Positions 54,075 to 64,000 of a stretch of 64,000 nucleotides of DNA are shown here, one piece after another. Origin of the DNA: Martelella lutilitoris (GTDB lineage Bacteria > Pseudomonadota > Alphaproteobacteria > Rhizobiales > Rhizobiaceae); the NCBI RefSeq assembly GCF_016598595.1, contig NZ_CP066786.1, positions 4,209,501 to 4,273,500 of the forward strand. Reading direction: 5' to 3'. The translations under genes and the position numbers were made by a program. Numbering within the stretch: the first letter of the stretch is position 1; every line of letters begins with the position of its first letter. Below the pieces are notes generated by a model, which had not been told where the DNA came from, did not search any database, and saw nothing but the letters and a program-made list of their open reading frames with translations.

Positions 54075-54292
54075 CGCCTCAAAAGTGACGATCTTCACGA
54101 AATTTGAGGGAGATCAAAGAAGTGCCGGCACGGTTTTACTACGGTGAAACTGCATTCGGGGCCTTGATACAACTTCTGGCCAAGAGGTTCTCTGCATCCG
54201 GCCCTGCAAGACTTGTATGGGGCCTCGAATGCGAAGACGTTTCCCGCCGGTAAGCGCCTCCCGAACATTGCAAGCATTCCATGGAGAAGGTC

Positions 54293-54499
54293 ATGGCCCC
54301 GACGGCCGTCCAGTCCAATCGCGTCCGCAGCACTGCGGCAAACATCCCCTCGACCAACCAGATCATCCGCGAAAGCTATCTCTACCTTCACTGGAACGGC
54401 ATCCTGACACGGGACAGGGCCGAGCACGAGATGGCGACCTTTGCCGATGCCGCGCTGATCGAGCCCAATGAGCGCTGGATCCGCCGCAAGGCGGGTTGA
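54293..54499 (+). CDS. Small conserved-looking hypothetical protein
   Basis: The 68-residue frame begins MAPTAVQSNRV and follows GGAGAAGG; ATG 54281 is a possible upstream start. It has no membrane segment or signal. ESYLYLHWNGILTRDRAEHEM and FADAALIEPNERWIRRKAG look like a folded helical protein. A strong terminator at 54538 supports a real short transcript. Upstream (54075-54292) is a 218-bp gap that should hold its promoter. Confidence 0.55.
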   Translation: MAPTAVQSNRVRSTAANIPSTNQIIRESYLYLHWNGILTRDRAEHEMATFADAALIEPNERWIRRKAG

Positions 54500-54537
54500 C
54501 AGCGTCCTGATCGCGCAATAGGCCGATTTTCACCTTC

Positions 54538-54572
54538 GAGGCGGCGTTCCAACCGGAGCGCCGCCTCTTTTT
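54538..54572 (+). terminator. Rho-independent terminator before gyrB
   Basis: A perfect 9-bp stem (GAGGCGGCG / CGCCGCCTC) with a 12-nt loop is followed by five T. It lies 38 bp past the small gene and separates it from gyrB. Confidence 0.95.
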
Positions 54573-54753
54573 ATACCGTGGCGGCAAGGCCGCTTGCCGA
54601 TGGTGCTGCCCCATCATTGAAACGGGCTAGGTTTATCCCCAATTTGACTGTAAAAGGAGCCGCAGCGATTTGAGCGAAAACGGCTTTTCCCCTAAGCTTA
54701 GCGCTTGAAAAAGCAGTGATTCGGCGGGGTTTTGCGACCCGCCGCGCCCCTGA

Positions 54754-57210
<2,457 letters not shown>

Positions 57211-57250
57211 CGGAGCGGCCCCGCGGTTTCCTTGCGCCTCTTCTCCGGGT

Positions 57251-57376
57251 GTCATCCTCGGGCTTGCCCCGAGGATCCAGGCGACGTGTCGCGGGCCTTG
57301 GCGACATCGGAGCACATCCCGCCAACGCTTATCGCGACAGATGTGATTGGACCCTCGGGTCAAGCCCGAGGGTGAC
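57251..57376. repeat. Palindromic repeat pair with TCATCCTCGGGCTTG arms
   Basis: The left arm (57251-57279) begins GTCATCCTCGGGCTTG. The right arm (57348-57376) is its inverted copy, matching at 26 of 29 positions. Each arm is also a hairpin by itself (CCTCGGG / CCCGAGG). Elements with this core are widespread between genes in Rhizobiales. Confidence 0.8.
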
Positions 57377-57474
57377 GCGTGTGGAAAAGCAGAGCGCAAG
57401 CCGAAAGGTCTGAACTGGCGTCGCCATCTGTGTTTTTTCTGCGCCGGAGCGATTTACAGACTGCATGATCATCA

Positions 57475-57494
57475 ATCTCCCCCAAGGGGGAGAT
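57475..57494. repeat. Short palindrome ATCTCCCCC / GGGGGAGAT
   Basis: The 9-bp arms are perfect with a 2-nt centre. It matches another common rhizobial intergenic palindrome and lies 67 bp past the end of the urocanase-like gene. Confidence 0.6.
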
Positions 57495-57561
57495 CGGTCT
57501 TCGGGCTGACTTTCGCATGCACCGAACAGGTTTTCCCCGTATGGCGGAGAGGTGGCGTTTT

Positions 57562-59226
57562 TCACCCCTCAAGCGGCAAATACCCGACGCCTCCACGTTC
57601 CGCCGCCGCCTCTGCAAGCTCATACCCCGCATCCGCATAACGGATGATACCCAGCGACGTATCGTTGGTCAGCGCATGCTCCAGACGTTCGGCCCCTTCC
57701 GGGGTGCCATCGGCGATGATGGTGACGCCAGCGCTGGTCATGTAGCCGGCATAGCCGCCGCCGCCGGAATGGATGACGACGAGATCGGCCATCGAGGCGC
57801 ACATGGTCATGGCGTTGATCAGCGGCCAGTCTGCGATCGCGTCGGAGCCGTCCTTCATGTTCTCCGTCATGATATTCGGATGCGCCATGGCGCCGGCATC
57901 GAGATGATCGCGCGAGAACGCCACTGGCCCCTTCAACTCACCCTTCGCCACCAGATCATTGACCGCGACGGCAAGGCGCGTGCGCTCGCCATGGCCAAGC
58001 CAGGCGATGCGGGCGGGAAGGCCTTCGAAGGGTACGTTTTCGCGCGCCAGCCGGATCCAGTTGGTGACGATGAAATTGTCGGGAAACATTGCGAGCACGA
58101 GATCATCGATGCGGGCGATATCGCTCGCCTCCCCCGAAAGCGCCATCCAGCGGAACGGGCCGATCGCCTCCGAAAAGAGCGGCCTGAGATAGGCTTCGGT
58201 GAAGATTGGAATGTCGAAGGCGTTTTCGACCCCGCCTTCGCGCGCCTGAGTGCGGATCAGATTGCCGTTGTCGAACACCTCCGCGCCGTTTTGCTGGAAC
58301 TTCAGCATGGCGCGGACGTGATCGGTAATCGAGGCACGGCTTGCGGCCATCAGCTGCGCCGAGCCTTCCTCACGCAGACGCTTCACTTCGGCCAGCGACA
58401 TGCCCTTCGGCACATAGCCATAAACGAGATCGTGGGCCGAGGTCTGATCGGTGACGATATCGGGCGTGATGCCGCGCCGCACAATCTCCGGATAGATGTC
58501 GGCGGCATTGCCGACGAGGCCGATGGAGATCGCCTTCTTCGCCGCTACCGCCTCCTCAATCATCGCCAGCGCAGCGTCAAGATCCGGCGCGATCTCGTCG
58601 AGGAAGCCGATCTCGTGGCGTTTGCGCGCCCGTTCGGCATCGATATCGATCACCAGAATGGCCGCCCCCGCCATGCGGCCGGCCAGCGGCTGGGCGCCGC
58701 CCATGCCGCCGAGCCCCGCCGTCAGGATGAAACGGCCGGCCAGCGAACCGTCGAAGCGCTTTTCGGCAATCCGCATGAAGACTTCATAGGTGCCCTGGAT
58801 GACGCCTTGCGAGCCGATATACTGCCACGCGCCGGCCGTCAGCCCGCCCCAGCAGATCAGCCCCTTGCGCTCCAGTTCGTAAAACACCTCCGCCTTCGCC
58901 CACTGGCCGACGATATTGCAGTTCGCCATGATGACGAGCGGCGCCTTTGCATGGGTCTTCAGCAGGCCGACAGGCTTGCCGGACTGGATCACCAGCGTCT
59001 GGTTCTCGTCCATGTCGAGAAGCGCCTTCACGATTATCGCGTGGGACGGCCAGTTGCGCGCGGCCTTGCCGAGCGCGGCATAGACCACGAGATTGTCCGG
59101 GTCCTCGCCGACGGAAAGGACGTTTTCCATCAACCTGAGCAGCGCTTCCTGCCGCCAGCCCTTGGCACGCAGCTCAGGCCCGCCGGGAATGGGGAAATTC
59201 GGATGGCGCGGATTGTCTTTCGGCAT
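57562..59226 (-). CDS. Urocanase-family hydratase, probably thiourocanate hydratase
   Basis: The 554-residue protein is clearly homologous to urocanase (HutU) along its length: LVVYAALGKAARNW, VQSGKPVGLLKTH, YIGSQGVIQGTYE, TAGLGGMGGAQPLA (NAD site), TDQTSAHD, WMALSGEASDI and DHLDAGAM. It diverges at the active site. The urocanase segment with the essential cysteine (RICWVG in Pseudomonas) reads RIAWLG here (Ala408), and the HHGGGVGMGF-type segment reads HSGGGGYAGY. No hutH, hutI or hutG is near. With DUF917, hydantoinase and carbamoylase genes upstream in the same operon, it fits thiourocanate hydratase of ergothioneine breakdown. A true urocanase is the alternative. It is the last gene of the operon. 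Confidence 0.75.
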   Translation of the reverse strand: MPKDNPRHPNFPIPGGPELRAKGWRQEALLRLMENVLSVGEDPDNLVVYAALGKAARNWPSHAIIVKALLDMDENQTLVIQSGKPVGLLKTHAKAPLVIMANCNIVGQWAKAEVFYELERKGLICWGGLTAGAWQYIGSQGVIQGTYEVFMRIAEKRFDGSLAGRFILTAGLGGMGGAQPLAGRMAGAAILVIDIDAERARKRHEIGFLDEIAPDLDAALAMIEEAVAAKKAISIGLVGNAADIYPEIVRRGITPDIVTDQTSAHDLVYGYVPKGMSLAEVKRLREEGSAQLMAASRASITDHVRAMLKFQQNGAEVFDNGNLIRTQAREGGVENAFDIPIFTEAYLRPLFSEAIGPFRWMALSGEASDIARIDDLVLAMFPDNFIVTNWIRLARENVPFEGLPARIAWLGHGERTRLAVAVNDLVAKGELKGPVAFSRDHLDAGAMAHPNIMTENMKDGSDAIADWPLINAMTMCASMADLVVIHSGGGGYAGYMTSAGVTIIADGTPEGAERLEHALTNDTSLGIIRYADAGYELAEAAAERGGVGYLPLEG

Positions 59227-59237
59227 ATCGTCCTCCC

Positions 59238-60326
59238 TCAGGCCAGCGCGTAGTCGGCAATCGAAATGCCGAGCGCCTTTTCGACTACCGGATAGACGGC
59301 CGGATCCCTGACGCTGGACGACAGCGGAATAACCGTCTTCGGTACATGCAGGACAAAGATGGTCATGCCCTCTTGCAACTGACCGACGCTCAAGGGTTCA
59401 CCCTCGGGCGACAGCGTGGTGATGACATCGGGGAAAGTCGCGATCCGGTTGCCGCCGGCATCCTCGACCGCCATGTATTCGTTCATCACGTGCAGCACCG
59501 TCGCCTTGTCGCCGGAACCCACCGTGACCGTGCCGACATCGAAGGCCTCGTTGGTGTAGACCACCGCCTTCTTCGTCACCTTGCCCTCGGTCAGGATTGC
59601 GCCATTGGTGGTTTTCACAATGGCGTCGATGATGGCGGAACCGCCCTTGCCTTCCGCCGCGATGATCGCTTCGCCAAGCGTCAGCGCCATCGAGATACCG
59701 CCAAGTGCGGCATGGGCCTTCACGTAGGATGCCCTGAGCGGATTGCGGCAGGAGGCGATGAAGCCGCCGGACTGGTCGGCGGCGGTTCTGAGAACCGGCG
59801 AGATCTTCGCCGTCGCGCCCTTCACCACCAGTTCGATATAGCGGTTTTCGGCGCGGTTGCCGCCGACGGCCGTCTGGATCATCTGTTCGGGCGAACTCGC
59901 CATGCCGATTGCGCCCATGTCGCCGGTCGGATGGGCGCGGATATCGCCGACGGCATCGACAACCTTGGTGCCGAGCACGGCGGAGGGCAGCCAGCCGTTC
60001 AGCGTCGAGGATTTTCCGTTCTGGCCGACGATCAGGCCGGAAAGCTTTTCGCCGAGCGCGTCCTGCAGCAACTCGGCAGCCTTGATATAGTCGATGCCCT
60101 GCATCTCCCAGGGCGTGGTCGAGGCGGGCGCGCCGATGGCGGCGGCCGTCGCCACCCAGTCATCATCGGAAAGCTCTTCCACCGAGACCAGCTCCGGCTT
60201 GCCGACATTGACGGCGGCATAGCCGAGCATGCGGCCATGATCGGCCCATCCGCCGCCGCCGGCGGCATAAACCGAGCCGCCCTTGACGGCGGGCTCCACA
60301 TCTTTGGTCGTCAGGATACGGCCCAT
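59238..60326 (-). CDS. DUF917 / S-methyl-thiohydantoin desulfurase-family protein
   Basis: The 362-residue protein has the DUF917 layout: a Gly-rich start (SVYAAGGGGWADHGRMLGY), an N-terminal half with HPTGDMGAIGMASSPEQMIQTAVGG, and a C-terminal domain (EYMAVEDAGGNRIATFPDVITTL). Pfam now links the family to S-methyl-thiohydantoin desulfurase. In an operon with a urocanase-like hydratase and hydantoin-opening enzymes it should remove sulfur from a thiohydantoin propionate to give hydantoin-5-propionate and H2S. DUF917 proteins also accompany hydantoinase/oxoprolinase genes, so a general hydantoin role cannot be excluded. It is 1 bp after the M20 gene and 11 bp before the hydratase. Confidence 0.8.
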   Translation of the reverse strand: MGRILTTKDVEPAVKGGSVYAAGGGGWADHGRMLGYAAVNVGKPELVSVEELSDDDWVATAAAIGAPASTTPWEMQGIDYIKAAELLQDALGEKLSGLIVGQNGKSSTLNGWLPSAVLGTKVVDAVGDIRAHPTGDMGAIGMASSPEQMIQTAVGGNRAENRYIELVVKGATAKISPVLRTAADQSGGFIASCRNPLRASYVKAHAALGGISMALTLGEAIIAAEGKGGSAIIDAIVKTTNGAILTEGKVTKKAVVYTNEAFDVGTVTVGSGDKATVLHVMNEYMAVEDAGGNRIATFPDVITTLSPEGEPLSVGQLQEGMTIFVLHVPKTVIPLSSSVRDPAVYPVVEKALGISIADYALA

Positions 60327-60327
60327 C

Positions 60328-61578
60328 TCATTGCTCCATCAGTTGTTTGTCGAGCCGCTTCACCGCTTCGAACAGCACTTCCGCTCCGAGCGCGATATCG
60401 GCGTTTTCCGCCCATTCCTCGGGCGCGTGACTGCGGCCGGAAAGGCAGGGAATGAAAATCATGCCGGCTCTGGCAATGCGCGCCATGAAGGCTGCATCGT
60501 GGCCAGCGCCGGAGGCCATGCGACGATGCGCAGCGCCTGTCGTCTCGCAGGCCGCATCAAGCGTTTCCATCACCAGCGGGTCCATCGGCATGGCGGGATT
60601 GTCGGAAACGAGGCGCGGCGCGGCGATGGCAACGCCATTGTCACGCGCGATGCCTTCGAGGCAGGATTCCAGACCGGTCAGGAATTCACCGAGATCGTCG
60701 CGGTGTTCCGAGCGTATATCGAGCAGCATGCGCACCTTCGACGGCACCACATTGGCGGCGTTCGGCCACATCTCGAATTCGCCGGTGGTGGCGGCGAAAT
60801 GGCCGGGGGTCGCGGCAAGCTCGCCGGCAAGGGTTTCAACTGCAAGCACCACATGCGCCGCCGCAGCAAGTGCGTCGGCGCGGCGGTCCATCGGCGTGGT
60901 GCCGGCGTGATCGGCCCGGCCCTCGACGATGATCTCGACGCGGGTGATGCCGGCGATGGCGGTGACGACGCCGATGTCCAGCTTCTCGCCCTCCAGCACC
61001 GGCCCCTGCTCGATATGCAGTTCGAGAAAGGCACGGATATCGTCACGGGCGATCTGCAATGCTGGTTTACCGCCAACCTTTTCGATGCCCTCGGCCAGCG
61101 TCATGCCCTCCGCCTCGCGGCCGAGCCACTCGTCGGGACGGATACCGGCCATGCCGCGCGAGCCGACGCAGGAAACGCCGAAGATCGAGACTTCCTCGGC
61201 GAGAAAGTCGGTGACTTCGAGATTGTGTTCCAGTTCGATGCCGGCTTCTTTCAGACCGCGCGCCACTTCCAGCGCCACGACAACGCCTGCGACCCCGTCG
61301 AAGCGCCCGCCATCCGGGACCGTATCAGAATGGGAGCCCAGCATGATCGTGCCGGCTTTTGCGTTTCGGCCCGCCCGGCGGCCGATCAGGTTGCCGGCTG
61401 TATCGATGTGGGTTTCGAGGCCTGCGGCCCGGAACTGCTTCTCCAGATAGGCGCGGCCTTGCAGAAACAAATCGGAAAAGGCCCGCCGCGTCCACGGCCG
61501 GCCGGCATCGGTGATCGCGGCCAGCGCGTCGATATCGGCGGCGATGCGCGCCGGAGAAACAGTGAGGTTGCGGCTCAT
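60328..61578 (-). CDS. M20-family N-carbamoyl-L-amino-acid hydrolase
   Basis: The 416-residue dizinc hydrolase belongs to the HyuC/AllC (hydantoinase/carbamoylase) group. Metal ligands are visible: His in GSHSDTVP, Asp in GGRFDGVAGV, Glu pair in FLAEEVSIFG, His in ELHIEQGPVLE and a final His in SGRSHAPEE. The dimerisation domain carries ADHAGTTPMDRRADAL. It removes CO2 and ammonia from N-carbamoyl amino acids; here N-carbamoyl-L-glutamate would be the expected substrate, giving glutamate. Allantoate amidohydrolase is the main alternative. It overlaps the hydantoinase gene by 4 bp. Confidence 0.87.
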   Translation of the reverse strand: MSRNLTVSPARIAADIDALAAITDAGRPWTRRAFSDLFLQGRAYLEKQFRAAGLETHIDTAGNLIGRRAGRNAKAGTIMLGSHSDTVPDGGRFDGVAGVVVALEVARGLKEAGIELEHNLEVTDFLAEEVSIFGVSCVGSRGMAGIRPDEWLGREAEGMTLAEGIEKVGGKPALQIARDDIRAFLELHIEQGPVLEGEKLDIGVVTAIAGITRVEIIVEGRADHAGTTPMDRRADALAAAAHVVLAVETLAGELAATPGHFAATTGEFEMWPNAANVVPSKVRMLLDIRSEHRDDLGEFLTGLESCLEGIARDNGVAIAAPRLVSDNPAMPMDPLVMETLDAACETTGAAHRRMASGAGHDAAFMARIARAGMIFIPCLSGRSHAPEEWAENADIALGAEVLFEAVKRLDKQLMEQ

Positions 61579-62954
61579 CGGATCACCTCCCGAAGCGGCA
61601 GGCTTGCCTCGGGGCGGACGAAAGCGCCCGTTCCGGGTTCGGCGACGGCTTTTCCGTCAAAGACCTGTTTTCCGCGCAGCCATGTTGCCGCCACCCTGTA
61701 GGGCAGGCGCATGCCGTTATAGGGCGACCAGCCGACGACATTATTGCCGCTTTCCGCTGCGTCATAGACGAAGTCACCCGGTTCCAGCACGGCGATGTCG
61801 GCATGCTTGCCGATTTCGAGCGCGCCTTTTACGTGGTCTATGCGAAAATGCCTGGCCGGGTTTGCCGCCATCAGCCGGGCGGCCCAGAAAAGCGGCACGC
61901 CATGCTCGATCGCGCCCTTGATGAAGAGCGGCATCATCACCTCGAGCCCCGGAACGCCCGACGCATTGGCCAGCATATCCGGATTGGTCTTGCGGTCTTC
62001 CGACCAGCTCACGTGATCGGTGGAGACCAGAGTGACATTGCCGCAAGCCACATGCCGCCAGAGTTTTTCGACTTCGGCGCGCGGGCGCACCGGCGGGTTG
62101 ATCTTGGCCTTGCCACCGAGCCGGCGGACGTCGTTTTCCTCGTCCAGCGTCAGATAATGGATGCAGCATTCGACCGTGGCATTGTGGCCCTCAGCGCGAT
62201 AGCCGGCGGCGATCTCGTAGCCGCGGCCAAGCGAGCAATGCACCACATGCGCCGGGCAGCCGGTCTCGGCTCCCGTCTCGTAGATCTGGTGCATGGCAAG
62301 CAGTTCCGTCAGCGGCGGTCGCGACAGGCCGTGGGCGCGGTAATCGGTGATGCCGGAGGCCTTCACCCTCGCGATCGCCGCATTGACGAATTCGTCGTCC
62401 TCATTGTGGACGCCGGCGGCAAGGCCGGTCGGCGCAATCGCGGCAAAACACTCTTCCAGAAGGGCAGCGGGAATGCGGGGGAAACGGGTGGGGTGCGTAC
62501 CGAAGGTCGAGAACTTGAAGGCGGCGACGCCGGCTTCCACCTGCTCTGCAATGCGCGCGGCACCTTCCGTTGGGTCGACCGTGCCGTAAAGGGCGAAATC
62601 GACGCGAGCTTGCGGACTGGCATGCGCGATCTTCTTGCCGACGGCTTCGTCCGAATTCACCACATTGCCCTCGTCATAGGGCATGTCGACGATGGTCGTG
62701 ACGCCGCCGGCAGCAGCCGAGCGCGTCGACCAGATGAAATCCTCCTGATCCTTCTGGCTCAGGGAATGCACCTGCGCATCGATTGCGCCGGGCAGGATCA
62801 GCGCTTCGCCGAGGTCATGACGCTCGCGGGCGCCGGGCGCCTCCCCCTGGCCGATGGCGGCGATCAGCCCGTCGCGGACCGCCACATGGCCGCGCTTGAC
62901 CACCCGATCGGAAAGCACCAGCGTGCCTTTCAGAACGAGATCGAAATCCGACAT
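61575..62954 (-). CDS. Hydantoinase/dihydroorotase-like amidohydrolase
   Basis: The 459-residue cyclic amidohydrolase has an N-terminal half barrel, GAIDAQVHSLSQKDQEDF in place of the metal motif, the bridging Lys147 (GVAAFKFSTFG), His in AGVHNEDDE, HVVHCSLGRG and the late Asp in STDHVSWSEDRK. The usual DxHxH reads Asp59-Ala-Gln61-Val-His63, so the first metal His is replaced by Gln. It should open a hydantoin ring, most likely hydantoin-5-propionate to N-carbamoylglutamate in this operon. Allantoinase or dihydropyrimidinase activity is possible. Confidence 0.82.
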   Translation of the reverse strand: MSDFDLVLKGTLVLSDRVVKRGHVAVRDGLIAAIGQGEAPGARERHDLGEALILPGAIDAQVHSLSQKDQEDFIWSTRSAAAGGVTTIVDMPYDEGNVVNSDEAVGKKIAHASPQARVDFALYGTVDPTEGAARIAEQVEAGVAAFKFSTFGTHPTRFPRIPAALLEECFAAIAPTGLAAGVHNEDDEFVNAAIARVKASGITDYRAHGLSRPPLTELLAMHQIYETGAETGCPAHVVHCSLGRGYEIAAGYRAEGHNATVECCIHYLTLDEENDVRRLGGKAKINPPVRPRAEVEKLWRHVACGNVTLVSTDHVSWSEDRKTNPDMLANASGVPGLEVMMPLFIKGAIEHGVPLFWAARLMAANPARHFRIDHVKGALEIGKHADIAVLEPGDFVYDAAESGNNVVGWSPYNGMRLPYRVAATWLRGKQVFDGKAVAEPGTGAFVRPEASLPLREVIR

Positions 62955-62964
62955 TTGATGTCTC

Positions 62965-63705
62965 CTAGTAGAAGCGGCCCGTGCGCCGCGCGGTTGCCCG
63001 CTCGAACATCACGAAGGCATCGTGAATGAGGAGCGCCAGAACGCCGACCACGAGGCCGCCTTGCAGAACGAAAGCGGTGTTGTTCGACAACAGCCCGGCG
63101 ATGATCACCTCGCCAAGCGTCTTGGCGGCAACCGTCGAGCCGATCGTCGCCGTCGCCAGCGAGATGACGACCGAAAGGCGGATACCGGCGAGAATGACGG
63201 GAAAGGCGAGCGGGAACTCGACCTGCATGAGACGCTGCGTGCCGGTCATGCCGACGCCGCGCGCGGCCTCCGAGACATTGCCCGGCAAATTGGTGAGCCC
63301 CGTCAGCGCGTTCTCGAAGATCGGCAAGAGACCATAGAGAAAGAGCGCAATCAGCGTCGGGATCGGGCCGAAGCCGAACATCGGCACGGCAAGCGCCAGC
63401 ACGGCGACCGGCGGAAAGGTCTGGCCGATATTGGCGATCGAGCGCGACAGAGGCAGGAACTCGACGCCGAACGGCCTTGTGACGATGATGGCAAGGCCGA
63501 CGGAAAAGAGGGTCGCCGCAACCGTCGCCGCGCCGACAATGGCGAGGTGGCTCAGCGTCAGGGAGAGCAGGCTGGTCTGGGTGTAGATCGCCGGCGCGCC
63601 GTTCTGGGTGAACGGCCGGAACACCGGCGCGAAGGCTTCCGGAAAGCTGATGAAGGCGATCAGCAGGACGAGAAGCGCCAGACGGATGAAGACCGAGGCT
63701 CTCAT
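62965..63705 (-). CDS. OpuC/ProW-type ABC transporter permease
   Basis: The 246-residue membrane protein has about six helices and the quaternary-amine permease motifs SIANIGQTFPPVAVLALAV, LYGLLPIFENALTGL and the coupling loop SEAARGVGMTGTQRLMQVEFPLAFP. It is of the glycine betaine/choline family. Ergothioneine is itself a betaine, and its bacterial importer (EgtUV) is of this type, though EgtU fuses permease and binding domain. This protein lacks the binding domain. It overlaps the ATPase gene by 4 bp (ATGA). Confidence 0.88.
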   Translation of the reverse strand: MRASVFIRLALLVLLIAFISFPEAFAPVFRPFTQNGAPAIYTQTSLLSLTLSHLAIVGAATVAATLFSVGLAIIVTRPFGVEFLPLSRSIANIGQTFPPVAVLALAVPMFGFGPIPTLIALFLYGLLPIFENALTGLTNLPGNVSEAARGVGMTGTQRLMQVEFPLAFPVILAGIRLSVVISLATATIGSTVAAKTLGEVIIAGLLSNNTAFVLQGGLVVGVLALLIHDAFVMFERATARRTGRFY

Positions 63706-64000
63706 GATGACGGTCCCGCAGCGCGACGGATCAGGGCATCGCGGGTGACCCGGCCGATGACCTTGTCATCGCGCTCGACCGGCAGCGCGTCACGACCGGA
63801 CCAGAGTGCTGCGGCCAGCGCATCCTTCAGGCTTGCCGAAGCGGGGATCGCCTCGCCCTCGGCCGGGCCTTCCTCGACGAGGTTTTCGCAGGCCTCCAGC
63901 GAGAGCATGCGGAAGGCCTTGTCGCCGGTGCCGAGCAGTTCGTTGACGAAGGCGCTTGCCGGATCGGCGATGATTTCTGCGGCCGGCGCATATTGTTCAA
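63702..64000 (-). CDS. OpuC/ProV-type ABC transporter ATP-binding protein, C-terminal part
   Basis: Only the last 99 codons are in the window; the start lies beyond 64000. The stretch reads as the end of a glycine-betaine-type ATPase: PAAEIIADPASAFVNELLG is the usual junction after the ATPase core, and a CBS-like region (DALPVERDDKVIGRVTRDAL) follows. CBS domains sense ionic strength or nucleotides in OpuA-type ATPases. It is the first gene of the operon seen here. Confidence 0.85.
   Translation of the reverse strand, partial: EQYAPAAEIIADPASAFVNELLGTGDKAFRMLSLEACENLVEEGPAEGEAIPASASLKDALAAALWSGRDALPVERDDKVIGRVTRDALIRRAAGPSS

Larger units (their letters stand above)
57211..57561. other. Repeat-rich intergenic region between gyrB and the urocanase-like gene
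   Basis: The 351-bp convergent gap holds a 126-bp inverted-repeat element (57251-57376) and a short G/C-run palindrome (57475-57494). I see no coding frame or classical T-run terminator, so the hairpins themselves may end the two convergent transcripts. Confidence 0.6.

Noticed and set aside
57562..59226. Assignment as an ordinary hutU of histidine utilisation
   Set aside because: No hutH, hutI, hutG or hutF is adjacent, the neighbours act on hydantoins and carbamoyl amino acids, and active-site segments differ from urocanase.
57517..59253. A 578-codon plus-strand frame opposite the urocanase-like gene
   Set aside because: It is antisense to a gene with clear family motifs, and its translation shows only Arg/His/Gly-rich shadow sequence.

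Overview
The window reads as a high-GC alphaproteobacterial chromosome, most likely Rhizobiales (Hyphomicrobiales). The evidence is the secB / fxsA / tim44 / smr / HTH / gyrB block, the sitABCD locus with an adjacent Fur-family regulator, several rhizobial-type intergenic palindromic repeats, and many solute-uptake operons. The ectoine genes at the left edge suggest a salt-tolerant, perhaps marine or plant-associated, organism. Assignment to a genus such as Martelella would be a guess.

Layout. 1-2363: end of an ectoine operon (ectB partial, ectC, dedicated aspartokinase) closed by a strong terminator. 2433-4622: a secreted protein of unknown function and a membrane-anchored endonuclease/exonuclease/phosphatase-fold protein. 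4793-8141: dTDP-L-rhamnose operon rfbCBDA on the minus strand. 8621-10403: a ferritin-like protein and an SQR-like flavoprotein with a palindromic promoter element. 10700-14872: sitABCD Mn/Fe importer and a Mur/Fur-type regulator, with recurring operator-like motifs. 15038-16132: MetE C-terminal-like protein. 16245-26267: a catabolic locus with a sugar kinase, a GntR/UTRA regulator, a creatininase-family hydrolase, a phosphotriesterase-like hydrolase, a ribose-type ABC importer and a TIM-barrel-like protein. Three of its promoters carry the same 22-bp operator-like site. 26491-34876: a polyamine-type ABC importer with an N-carbamoyl-D-amino-acid hydrolase, an XRE-cupin regulator, an adenine-deaminase-like enzyme and a fold-III PLP enzyme. 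35035-44713: a GntR regulator, a likely truncated gene, a dipeptide-type ABC importer, an SDR, a polysaccharide deacetylase and a gamma-glutamyltransferase. 44930-54499: mostly housekeeping genes (tRNA-Thr, folE, EamA exporter, glyoxalase, MliC-like protein, Pta-like enzyme, Hsp70-like protein, secB, fxsA, tim44, smr, HTH). 54775-57210: gyrB. 57562-64000: a tightly packed minus-strand operon that runs off the right edge.

The most interesting region is this last operon. It encodes an OpuC-type ABC transporter (ATPase end with CBS-like tail, and permease), a hydantoinase-like amidohydrolase, an M20 N-carbamoyl-amino-acid hydrolase, a DUF917 (S-methyl-thiohydantoin desulfurase family) protein and a divergent urocanase homologue. 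No other histidine-utilisation gene is present. The set matches the known ergothioneine catabolic route: thiourocanate hydratase, thiohydantoin desulfurisation, hydantoin ring opening, then N-carbamoylglutamate hydrolysis to glutamate. I therefore infer an ergothioneine (or related thiol-histidine betaine) uptake and degradation operon. The urocanase homologue lacks the cysteine expected in true urocanases, which fits a changed substrate. The missing first enzyme (ergothionase) and the solute-binding protein would be expected just beyond 64000.
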